A DNA stretch of 26,870 nucleotides from positions 1 to 26,870 of IMG/VR virus record IMGVR_UViG_3300030107_004565, one strand, 5' to 3'. Below the pieces are notes generated by a model. It was not told the origin of the DNA, made no database searches, and was given only the letters and a program-made list of their open reading frames with translations. Positions within the stretch are counted from its first letter, which is position 1, and every line of letters begins with the position of its first letter. Source of the stretch: a virus. The translations under genes and the position numbers were made by a program. Of the stretch, positions 10,185 to 16,659 are shown one piece after another.

Positions 10185-10213
10185 TCGACAAAAGAACTTG
10201 CACACAGTAAGAT
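10185..10213 (+). promoter_or_regulatory. sigma70-type promoter for the decoration-like gene
   Basis: TCGACA at 10185-10190 and TAAGAT at 10208-10213 are separated by exactly 17 bases. They match the -35 and -10 consensus at five of six and four of six positions. The site lies in the only gap of any size in the rightward gene block, just after the 2046-aa gene. Transcription would start near 10220, at the base of a hairpin. Use by host RNA polymerase is inferred. Confidence 0.6.
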
Positions 10214-10221
10214 TCTAATAA

Positions 10222-10240
10222 CTTCCGCGAAGAGCGGGAG
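10222..10240 (+). promoter_or_regulatory. 5'-end mRNA hairpin in the leader of the decoration-like gene
   Basis: CTTCCGC at 10222-10228 pairs with GCGGGAG at 10234-10240, with one U-G pair and loop GAAGA. It would begin about two bases after the predicted transcript start. Hairpins at the very 5' end are known to protect phage and bacterial mRNAs from decay, so a stabilising role for an abundant virion mRNA is a reasonable inference. Confidence 0.6.
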
Positions 10241-10256
10241 TCCTCACTGAAGATAG

Positions 10257-10279
10257 TTAGAGAAGACTCTAAATAGGAG
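10257..10279 (+). promoter_or_regulatory. second leader hairpin abutting a strong ribosome-binding site
   Basis: TTAGAG at 10257-10262 pairs with CTCTAA at 10267-10272 around the tetraloop AAGA. Two bases later comes AGGAG (10275-10279), 7 bases before the ATG at 10287. The stem ends before the SD, leaving it exposed, which would favour efficient initiation. Confidence 0.5.
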
Positions 10280-10286
10280 AGTAGAA

Positions 10287-10754
10287 ATGCCCGTCATGAA
10301 GCAGAAGTCCCTTCAGCCCGCGACAAATGTCCCTTACGCAGAGGGAATCATGGTGTTGAATAATACCGTCGCTGATATCCCCGCAGGTCGAATGGTGACT
10401 TTTCAACGAGGAGCAGCCACTGCCACGTCAGGTGCTGTCCTTACTATCGAACTCGCAGATGCTTCAAGTGCCGCCCGGGCGAATCAGCCTCTCCTCATCA
10501 CGAAGCACATGATTCCTGCTGGACGTCGAGGTGTTTGTCTGCCCTGGATGATGCTGACGGGAATCGACACCAGCGGTCTCGCTCTTGGAGCTTCTGTTTA
10601 TCTCGCCGCTGCCGCAGGAACGGGTTTGCCGAGACTCACTGGAGGTGCGCCAGGTAACGCTCGAATCGTCGGAGTTTGTTTCGAGGTCTCTCCTGGCGGT
10701 CAGCCCACGGGACGTATCTTTCTCTGCCCCACGATGATGGCCGCTCAGAACTAA
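10287..10754 (+). CDS. head-decoration or cement-like virion protein
   Basis: This encodes 155 aa rich in Ala, Gly, Thr and Val with little charge. The C-terminal half carries the pattern LALGASVYLAAAAGTGLPR, then ARIVGVCFEVSP and TGRIFLCP. That spacing (GxxVYL, then G-L-hydrophobic, then RxVGVxxEVS, then G-hydrophobic) is typical of small beta-rich capsid-stabilising or DUF2190-like phage proteins. It has its own promoter and structured leader, as expected for a protein made in many copies. The alternative is another abundant virion component such as a tail or spike protein. The exact role is inferred; its being a structural protein is fairly secure. Confidence 0.65.
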   Translation: MPVMKQKSLQPATNVPYAEGIMVLNNTVADIPAGRMVTFQRGAATATSGAVLTIELADASSAARANQPLLITKHMIPAGRRGVCLPWMMLTGIDTSGLALGASVYLAAAAGTGLPRLTGGAPGNARIVGVCFEVSPGGQPTGRIFLCPTMMAAQN

Positions 10755-10766
10755 TAGGGGGCCTGA

Positions 10767-11120
10767 ATGGCTGGTGCAGTAAGCAGGAAAACCTGGGTAC
10801 GAATCTCAGGCTCTCGGACAGGGAACGGCGAGATTTCTCTCGCCAATGTTCCTATTCGAGGATGGCTGCGTCGTGTTCGATGCAGCGCGGCTGGTGGTGG
10901 TAATGTCACCGTTAGTCTCGATGAAGCCCAAGTTCCGGGCATATTTGGTGTGGTGTTGGCTTATGGAACCACCGCAACTCCCCTCGATCAAGAAGAGGAT
11001 CCGGGAGTGTTTTATCAAATCAACCCCACTGCAACCTCGGGTAGTGTGGGAACACTGTTCTGTGAAGTTACCGGAGCCGGAGTTATCAGCGTCCAACTCG
11101 ATATTGAGCCCGCCAATTAG
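10767..11120 (+). CDS. small beta-rich virion protein, unassigned
   Basis: This encodes 117 aa, 12 bases after the decoration-like gene, with TAGGGGGCC as a G-rich SD. It has alternating hydrophobic and polar residues with many Gly, Val, Thr and Ser and almost no predicted helix (for example GGGNVTVSLDEAQ and GTLFCEVTGAGVISVQLDIE). This suggests a beta-sandwich, as in small tail, spike or head-fibre components. I do not recognise the family. It shares the transcript of the decoration-like gene, so it is probably an abundant virion or accessory coat protein. Confidence 0.6.
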   Translation: MAGAVSRKTWVRISGSRTGNGEISLANVPIRGWLRRVRCSAAGGGNVTVSLDEAQVPGIFGVVLAYGTTATPLDQEEDPGVFYQINPTATSGSVGTLFCEVTGAGVISVQLDIEPAN

Positions 11121-11128
11121 GGGGGCCC

Positions 11129-12709
11129 GTGGCAGAGGTTGGAGAGTTAGAGTGGTGGCAGAAGGAAGAAAATAGACAGTCGTTAGACGAGCTTGGTCTT
11201 CCTCAGCACCCTTTTATTTCGGAACGAGCCCTCTACGACTTGGCTTCGATCTACTCATTTATGGAGGAGTTTAGCATCGATGGCTTCTATCGTCTTCCTG
11301 CGGATCCCGCAGAGAAGATGGAGATCATTCGATCCTATGGTCCATTACGGATCGATCATGTTTTTCCAAACTACTTGGAAATCAATCGAAAAGATGTCCA
11401 AACTATCCAAAGGGGAGAAGATCCCTTTAAGAGCGATCCAGAACGAAAGCATGTCATAGATGACACTTGGTTTAGCGAGGATAGAAAAGCTCAGGCCAGA
11501 GAGAGGATCGAAAGTACACAAAGAGGAACATTCCAAGACTTTGCAGCTTTGGGATTTACCCTAAACGATCTCGAAGACTTCAATGAAGAGGATAATACCT
11601 TCCGCCTCAATCCGAACCCTCCTCGCGCAGAAGGAGAATATCGAGCACCCCGACCTCTCTCTGCCGGAGCGTGGATAGACGAGACCGAAGAAGAGAAGCA
11701 GCTTCGAGAAATGAGAGATCAGACTACAGGATCTCTTCTTATGGATATGGCAAGCGGGTCGCCATACTGGGGGATTACTGCCTACGGCCTTGGCCGCGCT
11801 TTCAAGAAGAGAAGAGGACAGCAACTCCAAGCAAGGGAAGACAATCTGGCTGAGTTGAGAGGAGATCCCTACTACGAGGTAGCATCCTCCCTCGCTCGAA
11901 AGGGTGTTCGAGAAGCCATGCAGAACATGGAGCCCCAGGCACTTCGGGCAGTTCTCGCTGCGGAAGACCCCGAGGCAGCAATGAGTGAGAGGTTTGCGGG
12001 GGGAAGTGGATCCGCAGGGGAAATTGGGGAGATCACAAAGTTACTTACTCCGAGTTATTTCGAAGTGCCAAACTTATCGGAATACCGAAAAGAGCCGGGA
12101 GGATCCTTTGCAGAGTATCGAGACCTGACTGCAATGACCTTGGGGAGTGCTATAACTTACCCCTTTTCCTGGATCGACGGAGTTGGGATCTTGGCAGAAG
12201 AGGAAGATCTTCTTCAGCGGGGTGATCGAGAAGAGAAGCGGAAACTCATTCAAAAACTTGCGGCAGCCGAGGCAAAACAAGAGTGGCTGTATCAAATGCA
12301 ACGCAAACAGAACCGAATCAATCGAACTGCTCGTATGAGGGCAGCCGGTTTGCTTACTGATGAAGAGATGCACGAGAGAAATCTGCGAGACTTATACGGA
12401 ATCTCCGCGCCGACTCCCACAGAATCAGAAGCTCCCACAGAAGCCGAAACTCCTTCGACAGCACCCGAAACCCCAGCTTCGGCCCCGACTCCCGCTGTTG
12501 TTCCTGCAACACCTGCCGCTTCAGTAGCTCGACCCCCTGTTCAGGGAACAGAACCGGCTACTCCCACAGTAACTCCTGAACAAAGAGACCCTTTCTCGAA
12601 CGACTGGCTTCCCCAAGGAGTTTCTGCTCCAAAAGAGGAGCCCTTCCGCCCAAGACACCGTGACCCCTACACAGGAAAATGGATCTACCAGGAGAGTTCT
12701 GATGAGTAA
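11129..12709 (+). CDS. virion structural protein with Pro/Thr-rich tail, unassigned
   Basis: This encodes 526 aa from a GTG at 11129. A six-G run just after the previous TAG stop serves as SD, and no ATG fits better. The N-terminal 170 residues are acidic and aromatic. Residues 200-225 are Gly/aromatic (MASGSPYWGITAYGLG), followed by a basic helical stretch. Residues about 340-430 are charged helices. Residues about 430-500 are a PTE/PAT linker (for example TPTESEAPTEAETPSTAPE), and the last 30 residues are compact and basic/aromatic. The linker resembles that in the 1007-aa protein, which suggests both are extended virion components. No enzyme motif is seen. Confidence 0.65.
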   Translation: MAEVGELEWWQKEENRQSLDELGLPQHPFISERALYDLASIYSFMEEFSIDGFYRLPADPAEKMEIIRSYGPLRIDHVFPNYLEINRKDVQTIQRGEDPFKSDPERKHVIDDTWFSEDRKAQARERIESTQRGTFQDFAALGFTLNDLEDFNEEDNTFRLNPNPPRAEGEYRAPRPLSAGAWIDETEEEKQLREMRDQTTGSLLMDMASGSPYWGITAYGLGRAFKKRRGQQLQAREDNLAELRGDPYYEVASSLARKGVREAMQNMEPQALRAVLAAEDPEAAMSERFAGGSGSAGEIGEITKLLTPSYFEVPNLSEYRKEPGGSFAEYRDLTAMTLGSAITYPFSWIDGVGILAEEEDLLQRGDREEKRKLIQKLAAAEAKQEWLYQMQRKQNRINRTARMRAAGLLTDEEMHERNLRDLYGISAPTPTESEAPTEAETPSTAPETPASAPTPAVVPATPAASVARPPVQGTEPATPTVTPEQRDPFSNDWLPQGVSAPKEEPFRPRHRDPYTGKWIYQESSDE

Positions 12710-13040
12710 GAAAGGCAAAGACAGTTCTTGTCCGAGCCATAATGGCTCGAAGAAACGAGACTACAAGTGCGAGTACGAGGCAAATCACAAGTCGAAAAAG
12801 GCCAGAGATAAGAGAAAAGATCGGAACGCTAATCGTCGAAAAGCGGAGAAAGAAGGAAGAGTCCACAAGGGAGACGGCAAGCACCTCCATTCTCCCTCCG
12901 GGCACAAGACGAGAGGAGCGAAAGTCGTCGTTCAAACGGCAAAAGAAAACAACAACTACTGGGATGATGATCGGTCTGATATAAATACAATCAAGAAGAA
13001 GATCTCTGAGTCCCTGAAGGCCCACTGGAGAAAAGCATAA
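12702..13040 (+). CDS. small, very basic phage protein, possible degenerate HNH-type fold
   Basis: This encodes 112 aa from an ATG at 12702 inside the end of the previous gene, with GGAGAG 5 bases upstream. About one residue in three is Lys, Arg or His. Residues 20-60 (KKARDKRKDRNANRRKAEKEG then HKGDGKHLH) resemble the 'RRKAxKxGxVxKGDGKxVDH' start of small phage HNH-like proteins. The following 'DHKNGNPxxNLRV' part is replaced by HSPSGHKTRGAKVVVQTAKENN. The catalytic H-N-H pattern is therefore not clearly intact. It could bind nucleic acid in the virion or during assembly. Family assignment is tentative. Confidence 0.6.
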   Translation: MSKKGKDSSCPSHNGSKKRDYKCEYEANHKSKKARDKRKDRNANRRKAEKEGRVHKGDGKHLHSPSGHKTRGAKVVVQTAKENNNYWDDDRSDINTIKKKISESLKAHWRKA

Positions 13041-14017
13041 TGGCAAGAACAGTCCCAGCCCCAGCAGCAGGAAGAACAGTCCCCGCGCCAGCACCTGGAG
13101 GCGGTGGCGGCGGAGGCGGAAATCCTTGGAAATCTTTTCAAGATCTAACGAATCCCAACAACGGAGAATGGACCATCATCGATGGCTCTGGCGTGAACGG
13201 TGACACCAGTTTGACGATGGACGGCGATGTCTTGGTGTTCAATCACCCGACTGCCAGCAAGTTGTTTGTGCAGGGCTCGACCATGATGGGCAAAGCCATG
13301 ATCCGCAGTAAGCACTTAGAGATGGTTACAGAAGCAGGCCTTCAACAACCTGCCGGTGTTGCTTCCAACCTCCTTCAGCCCGAAGCGGTTGTGTATAAAA
13401 TGGAAGTGCAATTCGACACCGACAACGGGGGCCCTATCAATGGAACGGCCACAGGCGGAACCGATGCCTATGGTCACAAAATGACTGTGATCGCTGGCCT
13501 GGTCGGCTACGGCTCAGATCAGAACGGCAACCCATCTGGTTTTGGCACCAACGTCGTTTGGCTCGGCTCTCAAGTTTATAAGAACTCAAATACACAACCA
13601 TCCGCAGATGCTGCGACCAGCGTCTACAGGGTTGGATGGAAAAGTTATTGGCAAAATGGCGGTACGACTACGGGATACACATGGAAGAACCAACTAAATG
13701 CGCCAGCGGCAGCACACGACTCTCTGATATTTCAACTGGGAGCCGTGCGACTGCAAGCAGCGGCGGGTAACAGTAAACTCGCCACTTATGGAGGCTCATA
13801 CGCAAAAGACCAACCCTGGAATCCGATTGGTATAGCGTCCAACTTCAATTGGACTGGCATGAATGACAACGCCACCCGATACTGGAATGCAGGCGCTCAA
13901 TACTGGCACCCCTTTGTTATCTTCGGAAGCTCAAACTCCAATGTACGAGGCAATATCCGCATTAAGAAAATCAACCTGCTTTTGCAGCCACTGGTAGGAA
14001 GGACGGGAATCACATGA
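13040..14017 (+). CDS. candidate receptor-binding or tail-fibre protein
   Basis: This encodes 325 aa, starting in a TAATG overlap. Residues 3-20 are a nine-residue unit repeated twice (RTVPAPAAG, RTVPAPAPG), followed by an eight-Gly run at about 20-27. Residues from about 28 onwards are rich in Gly, Asn, Trp and Tyr with beta-type alternation (for example GWKSYWQNGGTTTGYTWKN and FNWTGMNDNATRYWNAGAQYW) and look like a carbohydrate-binding or jelly-roll domain. Short anchor, flexible linker and aromatic beta domain is a common layout for tail tips and fibres. Codon use differs from its neighbours, with many GGC and GTG codons rather than GGA and GTT/GTC. This fits recent acquisition of a host-range domain. 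No family is named with confidence. Confidence 0.65.
   Translation: MARTVPAPAAGRTVPAPAPGGGGGGGGNPWKSFQDLTNPNNGEWTIIDGSGVNGDTSLTMDGDVLVFNHPTASKLFVQGSTMMGKAMIRSKHLEMVTEAGLQQPAGVASNLLQPEAVVYKMEVQFDTDNGGPINGTATGGTDAYGHKMTVIAGLVGYGSDQNGNPSGFGTNVVWLGSQVYKNSNTQPSADAATSVYRVGWKSYWQNGGTTTGYTWKNQLNAPAAAHDSLIFQLGAVRLQAAAGNSKLATYGGSYAKDQPWNPIGIASNFNWTGMNDNATRYWNAGAQYWHPFVIFGSSNSNVRGNIRIKKINLLLQPLVGRTGIT
13046..13099 (+). repeat. 27-base imperfect tandem repeat in fibre N-terminus
   Basis: Two 27-base units encode RTVPAPAAG and RTVPAPAPG. Both begin AGAACAGTCCC, then diverge at a few wobble positions. They are followed directly by an in-frame run of eight Gly codons. This is a low-complexity linker between the start of the protein and its globular domain. 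Confidence 0.85.
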
Positions 14018-14316
14018 GTTCATCAATTACGTTCATTCTTTGCTCAAGCTCTTCAGTAGCCCAGGGTGTCGTTGATGATGTCAAGGCGGGAGAGCTTTGG
14101 GGTGTCAACATGGGAACTACCTCGAAGTCTTCGAGTTATTCCAACTATGCACTCGTCGAGGCAACTGAAACTCGCACACTCGCTTTGCTTGAAAGTGTGC
14201 CAGACGATGGCAAGTTTGATATCCAGAGTTCTGAGCTTGACGTGGACTCCTTCACGGAATCATACGGGAATGAGAAGCTCTGGTTCTTACGCGGTAAGCG
14301 AGTGGGGGAAGAGTAG
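14014..14316 (+). CDS. small protein coupled to the fibre gene, unassigned
   Basis: This encodes 100 aa in an ATGA overlap with the fibre candidate, so its translation is coupled. The N-terminus is Ser-rich with a short hydrophobic stretch (SITFILCSSSS). The rest is acidic (ESVPDDGKFDIQSSELDVDS), ending KLWFLRGKRVGEE. I do not recognise it. By position it may be a fibre-associated subunit or assembly factor, since short genes tightly coupled to a fibre gene often are. The sequence itself shows no motif that tests this. Confidence 0.55.
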   Translation: MSSSITFILCSSSSVAQGVVDDVKAGELWGVNMGTTSKSSSYSNYALVEATETRTLALLESVPDDGKFDIQSSELDVDSFTESYGNEKLWFLRGKRVGEE

Positions 14317-14317
14317 A

Positions 14318-14509
14318 ATGGAACAACGTGTCCGAAAACTTGAAACAGACGTAGCCGTCCTGGGCCAACGAACGGACACGGTAGAAGGTGAGGTGTCTGC
14401 GATTCGCCAGGACATCCAAGGTATCAAGAAAGAGATCCACAAAGCCCAAGGTTTGATCTTAGCGACCGTCGTCATCATGCAATGCATCGCGATCTTTATG
14501 GAGGGGTAG
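14318..14509 (+). CDS. small coiled-coil membrane protein, XhlA/holin-like
   Basis: This encodes 63 aa from an ATG one base after the previous stop. Residues 1-42 (MEQRVRKLETDVAVLGQRTD and onward) are a heptad-like amphipathic helix. Residues 43-62 (KAQGLILATVVIMQCIAIFM) form a single transmembrane segment at the C-terminus. This topology matches the haemolysin XhlA type of phage protein, often found beside holins. It lies directly before another single-TM protein and a few genes before a cell-wall enzyme, which supports a lysis or membrane role. A virion or tail-associated membrane role is the alternative. Confidence 0.7.
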   Translation: MEQRVRKLETDVAVLGQRTDTVEGEVSAIRQDIQGIKKEIHKAQGLILATVVIMQCIAIFMEG

Positions 14510-14668
14510 ATGGAATCGGAATTCGTTGCGCACCTCCTCGACCTGGGCATGACAGGTGTGTTCGTTGGCTACCTGATCTATCAGAACAAGAAGATGGGAA
14601 TCCAACTTACTAAGATGACAAAGAAATATGAAGAGCTTTTCGAACGCGTACTGAAGGCGGTCGAATAA
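14510..14668 (+). CDS. 52-aa single-TM protein, holin candidate
   Basis: This short gene starts with an ATG directly after the previous TAG, with GAGGGG upstream, and stops at TAA 14666-14668. Residues 5-24 (FVAHLLDLGMTGVFVGYLIY) are a hydrophobic segment with a short N-terminal tail. The rest (QNKKMGIQLTKMTKKYEELF then ERVLKAVE) is a charged amphipathic helix. Its topology is the mirror image of the preceding 63-aa protein, so the two may act as a pair (holin with antiholin, or a two-part pore). The holin role is inferred from size, topology and context. Confidence 0.65.
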   Translation: MESEFVAHLLDLGMTGVFVGYLIYQNKKMGIQLTKMTKKYEELFERVLKAVE

Positions 14669-14708
14669 ATAATCGCATCCCAACTATAGCGATTTCCAAG
14701 GAACAGGC

Positions 14709-15197
14709 ATGGCACACTTCTCTCTCGATGAGTTTGTTGGAGCAATACAAGAAGCCGTCGTCAAATCTACTGATATTGCAGAGCAGCACGAACTCGATAA
14801 CATCCGCAAAGAAGAATACTGGATAGCTACTGACGAGAAAGCAGAAGACGGGACTCCCATCTACAAACCCAGAATGGTGACTGTTCGTTTGCCCGTTTGG
14901 GTTGAAGGGAAGCAGACGGAACAAGACATTCAAGTTCCAATGCAAACACTCGTCACCGGGCAGTCGCTCGCCATTGAGCAGATGACGGTTGAGATGGATA
15001 TCGAACTCCAGGGCATGGAGGATGGAGCAGACATTGGATGTATCCATCGAAAGCTAAAAATAAATCCCTCAATTGGAGGGAATGGGTGGTTCGCTAAAAA
15101 GCGAAATACTGCTAAGATTTCAATCACTTTCAAGGGGCAAGAGCCTCCAGAAGGTTATGCAAGAATCGACAATCAACTCATCAAACTACTTCCGTAG
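14709..15197 (+). CDS. DUF2589-related protein, first of a paralogous pair
   Basis: This encodes 162 aa with AAGGAA six bases before the ATG. Residues 5-35 are a helix (FSLDEFVGAIQEAVVKSTDI). Residues 57-101 are beta-type and include QVPMQTLVTGQSLAIEQMTV followed by EMDIEL. The end (AKISITFKGQEPPEGYARID then NQLIKLLP) matches the end of the next gene in layout. The next product shows the DUF2589 pattern clearly, and this one aligns with it by eye over helix, middle strands and C-terminus. It is therefore probably a diverged member of the same fold. The molecular function of this family is unknown to me. It lies between holin-like genes and a cell-wall enzyme. Confidence 0.65.
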   Translation: MAHFSLDEFVGAIQEAVVKSTDIAEQHELDNIRKEEYWIATDEKAEDGTPIYKPRMVTVRLPVWVEGKQTEQDIQVPMQTLVTGQSLAIEQMTVEMDIELQGMEDGADIGCIHRKLKINPSIGGNGWFAKKRNTAKISITFKGQEPPEGYARIDNQLIKLLP

Positions 15198-15206
15198 GAG
15201 AGAACA

Positions 15207-15836
15207 ATGGCAGACGGTCTCGTAAAAATGTCCGACCAGTTTGGTGGTCTTCCAATGGATCAGCTCATCGGCGGTCCCCTAAAAGCAGCTTGCGACTCCC
15301 AAGTCCAACTCGCGAAGGCTACCGCTGACTTCATCCAGAACGTGGGCCTCGAAACAGATGCCAATGGTGTGATGAAAGCCCGAACGGTGGACTTTACCTA
15401 CTCCAAGCCTGTGAATGACGGCGCTGGCGGGTACACCGAAGTTACCAACCAACTCGATGTTCCGATCCTCGCGATCCTGAACACTCCTTCTCTCCAGGTG
15501 AAAGAAGTCGAAGTCGATTTCACTATGGAAGTAAAGTCGAGCACCTCGGAAAAGAGCAGTCGAGACTACGAAGCTGCTATGGATACTCATGTCAAAGCAG
15601 GATGGGGTCCTGTCAGCGTAGATGTGAAAATCCATGGTTCTATCTCTGCTAAGAGCGAGAACACTCGAACTTCTGACAACTCCGCGAAGTACAACGTCAA
15701 AGTGATTGCCCGAGATGATGGCATGCCTGAAGGGCTCAAGCGTTGTCTCGATATCGTTCAGCAGGCGATTGCAGAAAAACCGCAGGCTGCTGCTCCAACC
15801 ACTCCCCCAGCACCAACCCCCGCAGCGAGGACATAA
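15207..15836 (+). CDS. DUF2589 family protein, second of the pair
   Basis: This encodes 209 aa; the SD TAGGAG includes the previous stop. Residues 15-47 read LPMDQLIGGPLKAACDSQVQ then LAKATADFIQNVG. Residues 60-110 include TVDFTYSKPV, then LDVPILAILNTPSLQVKEVE and VDFTMEVKSS. These are the hallmark segments of DUF2589 (a helix, then a VPxLAIxNxPSLxVxEVxxxFxMEVKSS core). Residues 190-209 are an Ala/Pro/Thr tail. No catalytic residues, signal peptide or membrane segment are visible. I know of no established function. The tandem arrangement suggests the two proteins form a complex, possibly acting with the lysis genes beside them; that is inference. Confidence 0.8.
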   Translation: MADGLVKMSDQFGGLPMDQLIGGPLKAACDSQVQLAKATADFIQNVGLETDANGVMKARTVDFTYSKPVNDGAGGYTEVTNQLDVPILAILNTPSLQVKEVEVDFTMEVKSSTSEKSSRDYEAAMDTHVKAGWGPVSVDVKIHGSISAKSENTRTSDNSAKYNVKVIARDDGMPEGLKRCLDIVQQAIAEKPQAAAPTTPPAPTPAART

Positions 15837-15839
15837 ACC

Positions 15840-16067
15840 ATGACGAATAAAGGAAAAATCCTACAACAAGCGATTGTTATGGCAGAAGATCTCTTTCCCG
15901 GGCCAAAAATGGGGAAGAAGAAGCGAGCTTGGGTTATCAAGTTCATCAACGAGCACGTCAATCTCCCAATCCTCAATGAGAGGCAAGAGGCAAAAATCAT
16001 TGGATTCGCTGTTGATGTTCTATGCGATCTCATGTTCCAAAAAGTCCAAGAGATCAAAGCACAATGA
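15840..16067 (+). CDS. 75-aa helical protein in the lysis region, unassigned
   Basis: The ATG lies three bases after the previous stop, with GAGG about nine bases upstream. The product is two helical segments joined by a basic turn: residues 5-18 (GKILQQAIVMAEDL), PGPKMGKKKR, then residues 30-75 (WVIKFINEHVNLPILNERQE and an amphipathic C-terminal helix with FAVDVLCDLMF). It is moderately hydrophobic but has no clear full-length TM segment. It overlaps the next gene by ATGA and so is coupled to the cell-wall enzyme. A regulator or partner of lysis is possible; I do not recognise the family. Confidence 0.55.
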   Translation: MTNKGKILQQAIVMAEDLFPGPKMGKKKRAWVIKFINEHVNLPILNERQEAKIIGFAVDVLCDLMFQKVQEIKAQ

Positions 16068-16657
16068 TCCCCGCACTCCTAAGACGTGTCCATTATCTGG
16101 GCCATCGTATTTTCGATGGTGGTCATGCCTATAATCTCAACATCATCGGCATTCGAAATCGCCAAAACGGGAACTCGTTCAACGATTTCTTGTGCTGCGT
16201 GTACCGAGAAGAAGAAGACGGCCCTTGGATAGTAAAATACTGGCCCGCGACAACCGATCCGGGCAAGTTCTGTCTTGAGAATCCAGAAGTTTATGGAACT
16301 GATGCAGGAACAGCCATCATAGTCCCCGGGCAGTACCGAGGAGTCTACAAACTCGATCTGCATCGAGGGAAATATGAGGCTTTGTGCCAACGAAACGGAA
16401 AGATCAAAGTTTACCGAGACGGAAACCGAGATGATGTCGTAGACATGGATCCCGATACTATCCAAGAGGGATATTTCGGATGCAACATCCATAAAGCTGG
16501 CACGAACTCGACCAGAGTAGATAAGTGGTCAGCAGGGTGTCAGGTTTTTGCTCGGAGCAAGGATTTCGACGAGCTAATCGCATTGTGCCATAAGCAAATC
16601 GAGCATCATCCCAACTGGGCAAAAACCTTCACATACACCCTCATCATGGAGTGGTAA
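16064..16657 (+). CDS. YkuD-like cell-wall enzyme (putative endolysin)
   Basis: This encodes 197 aa from an ATG overlapping the previous TGA, with no strong SD, so it is probably translated by coupling. The core is residues 139-164: H143, then 12 residues, then S156-A-G-C159-Q-V-F. This is the His...Ser-x-Gly-Cys signature of L,D-transpeptidase/YkuD-type enzymes, in which Cys is the nucleophile. Upstream PGQYRGVYKLDLHRGKYEAL and KIKVYRDGN fit the beta-rich lead-in seen in phage members of this group. No signal peptide is seen, so release through a holin is expected. Its neighbours (holin-like and signal-anchored proteins) support a role in peptidoglycan cleavage at lysis. Hydrolase rather than transpeptidase activity is inferred. 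Confidence 0.7.
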   Translation: MIPALLRRVHYLGHRIFDGGHAYNLNIIGIRNRQNGNSFNDFLCCVYREEEDGPWIVKYWPATTDPGKFCLENPEVYGTDAGTAIIVPGQYRGVYKLDLHRGKYEALCQRNGKIKVYRDGNRDDVVDMDPDTIQEGYFGCNIHKAGTNSTRVDKWSAGCQVFARSKDFDELIALCHKQIEHHPNWAKTFTYTLIMEW

Positions 16658-16659
16658 AA

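Noticed and set aside
12558-13094. Minus-strand open frame of 178 codons with hydrophobic stretches
   Set aside because: It is antisense to three well-supported genes with good ribosome-binding sites. Hydrophobicity comes from reverse-complemented Lys/Glu codons.
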